From: Treponema sp.
Lineage (GTDB): Bacteria; Spirochaetota; Spirochaetia; Treponematales; Breznakiellaceae
Direction: 5' to 3'
Length of the DNA: 12,299 bases
Assembly: GCA_009785545.1 (NCBI GenBank)
Contig: WQWD01000044.1
Span: 1-12,299 of the forward strand
How positions within the stretch are numbered: the first letter of the stretch is position 1; the number at the start of each line of letters is the position of its first letter. Positions 12,203 through 12,299 of this stretch are shown in pieces. The position numbers were made by a program, and so were the translations under genes. The notes below the pieces were generated by a model that saw only the letters and a program-made list of their open reading frames with translations, had not been told where the DNA came from and did no database searches.

Positions 12203-12299
12203 GCCCTGAAATAGGTTGACACTTTTATGCGGCAACCCTATGCATTTTTTCTGGTGTTTCATATCCAAGGGACTTATGCGGACGGCGGGTATTATATAA
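12197..12299 (-). mobile_element. IS3-family-like insertion sequence, one end only
   Basis: The element begins TGTCAAGCCCTG at 12197, where homology to the promoter repeat stops. It continues past the window edge. Its end contains TGTCAA (12197-12202) and TTGACA (12215-12220) in inverted orientation, and encodes a transposase C-terminus reading toward the end. The far end, target duplication and intactness cannot be seen. Confidence 0.75.
12225..12299 (-). CDS. Transposase OrfB (rve integrase core), C-terminal 24 residues only
   Basis: The minus-strand frame from the window edge reads LYNTRRPHKSLGYETPEKM, then HRVAA and a stop at 12227-12225. YN-RRPH-SLGY-TP is the hallmark end of the DDE integrase domain of IS3-family transposases. 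In this family it catalyses copy-out/paste-in transposition. The stop lies 28 bases from the inferred IS end, as is usual. Only the tail is present, so the DDE residues cannot be checked. Confidence 0.85.
   Translation of the reverse strand, partial: LYNTRRPHKSLGYETPEKMHRVAA

Overview
The window looks like chromosomal DNA of a spirochaete of the Treponema group, possibly a gut-associated (termite-gut type) lineage. This is inferred from protein character, not from a search. The evidence is a PRPP-synthetase-like protein with a long N-terminal extension and a RQHKAKGREGLTAS core, a HAD phosphatase with the same family feel, a lysine/alanine-rich histone-H1-like protein, and a PAS/MCP/GGDEF signalling protein with QPDGS-type PAS domains. 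Base composition is uneven. The Fic cassette is visibly AT-rich, and the signalling gene at the right has many more C/G-ending codons than its neighbours.

Layout. 1-992 (minus) is nearly all of a PfkB-family sugar kinase (KdgK-like), cut by the window edge. It is divergent from a plus-strand operon at 1087-4866: a Cof-type HAD phosphatase, an unlisted 23-codon hydrophobic mini-ORF that overlaps both neighbours, glycerol kinase glpK, and an extended PRPP synthetase homologue. The two directions share a compact intergenic region with back-to-back -10 boxes. A long hairpin at 4935-5004 lies between the converging operon and a minus-strand gene for a zinc-ribbon plus H1-like-tail protein (5025-5486).

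At 5564-8665 is a complete ECF-type vitamin/micronutrient transporter: EcfT, a fused EcfA-EcfA' double ATPase, and an S component of unknown substrate. In the fused ATPase the sequence decay falls on one of the two composite ATP sites. At 8799-9582 is a VbhA-like antitoxin and Fic AMP-transferase pair with its own promoter. It is bracketed by an imperfect 18-bp direct repeat.

At 9841-12048 is a large membrane-anchored signalling protein: 2 TM, PAS, PAS, MCP signalling domain, GGDEF. The GGDEF domain is missing key catalytic and feedback residues. The promoter and leader of this gene (9661-9761) recur in diverged form just after it (12096-12196). The second copy stops exactly where an IS3-type insertion sequence begins (12197 to window end, transposase C-terminus on the minus strand). 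This suggests a tandem array of related signalling genes interrupted by the IS.

No rRNA, tRNA, CRISPR array or recognisable riboswitch was found.
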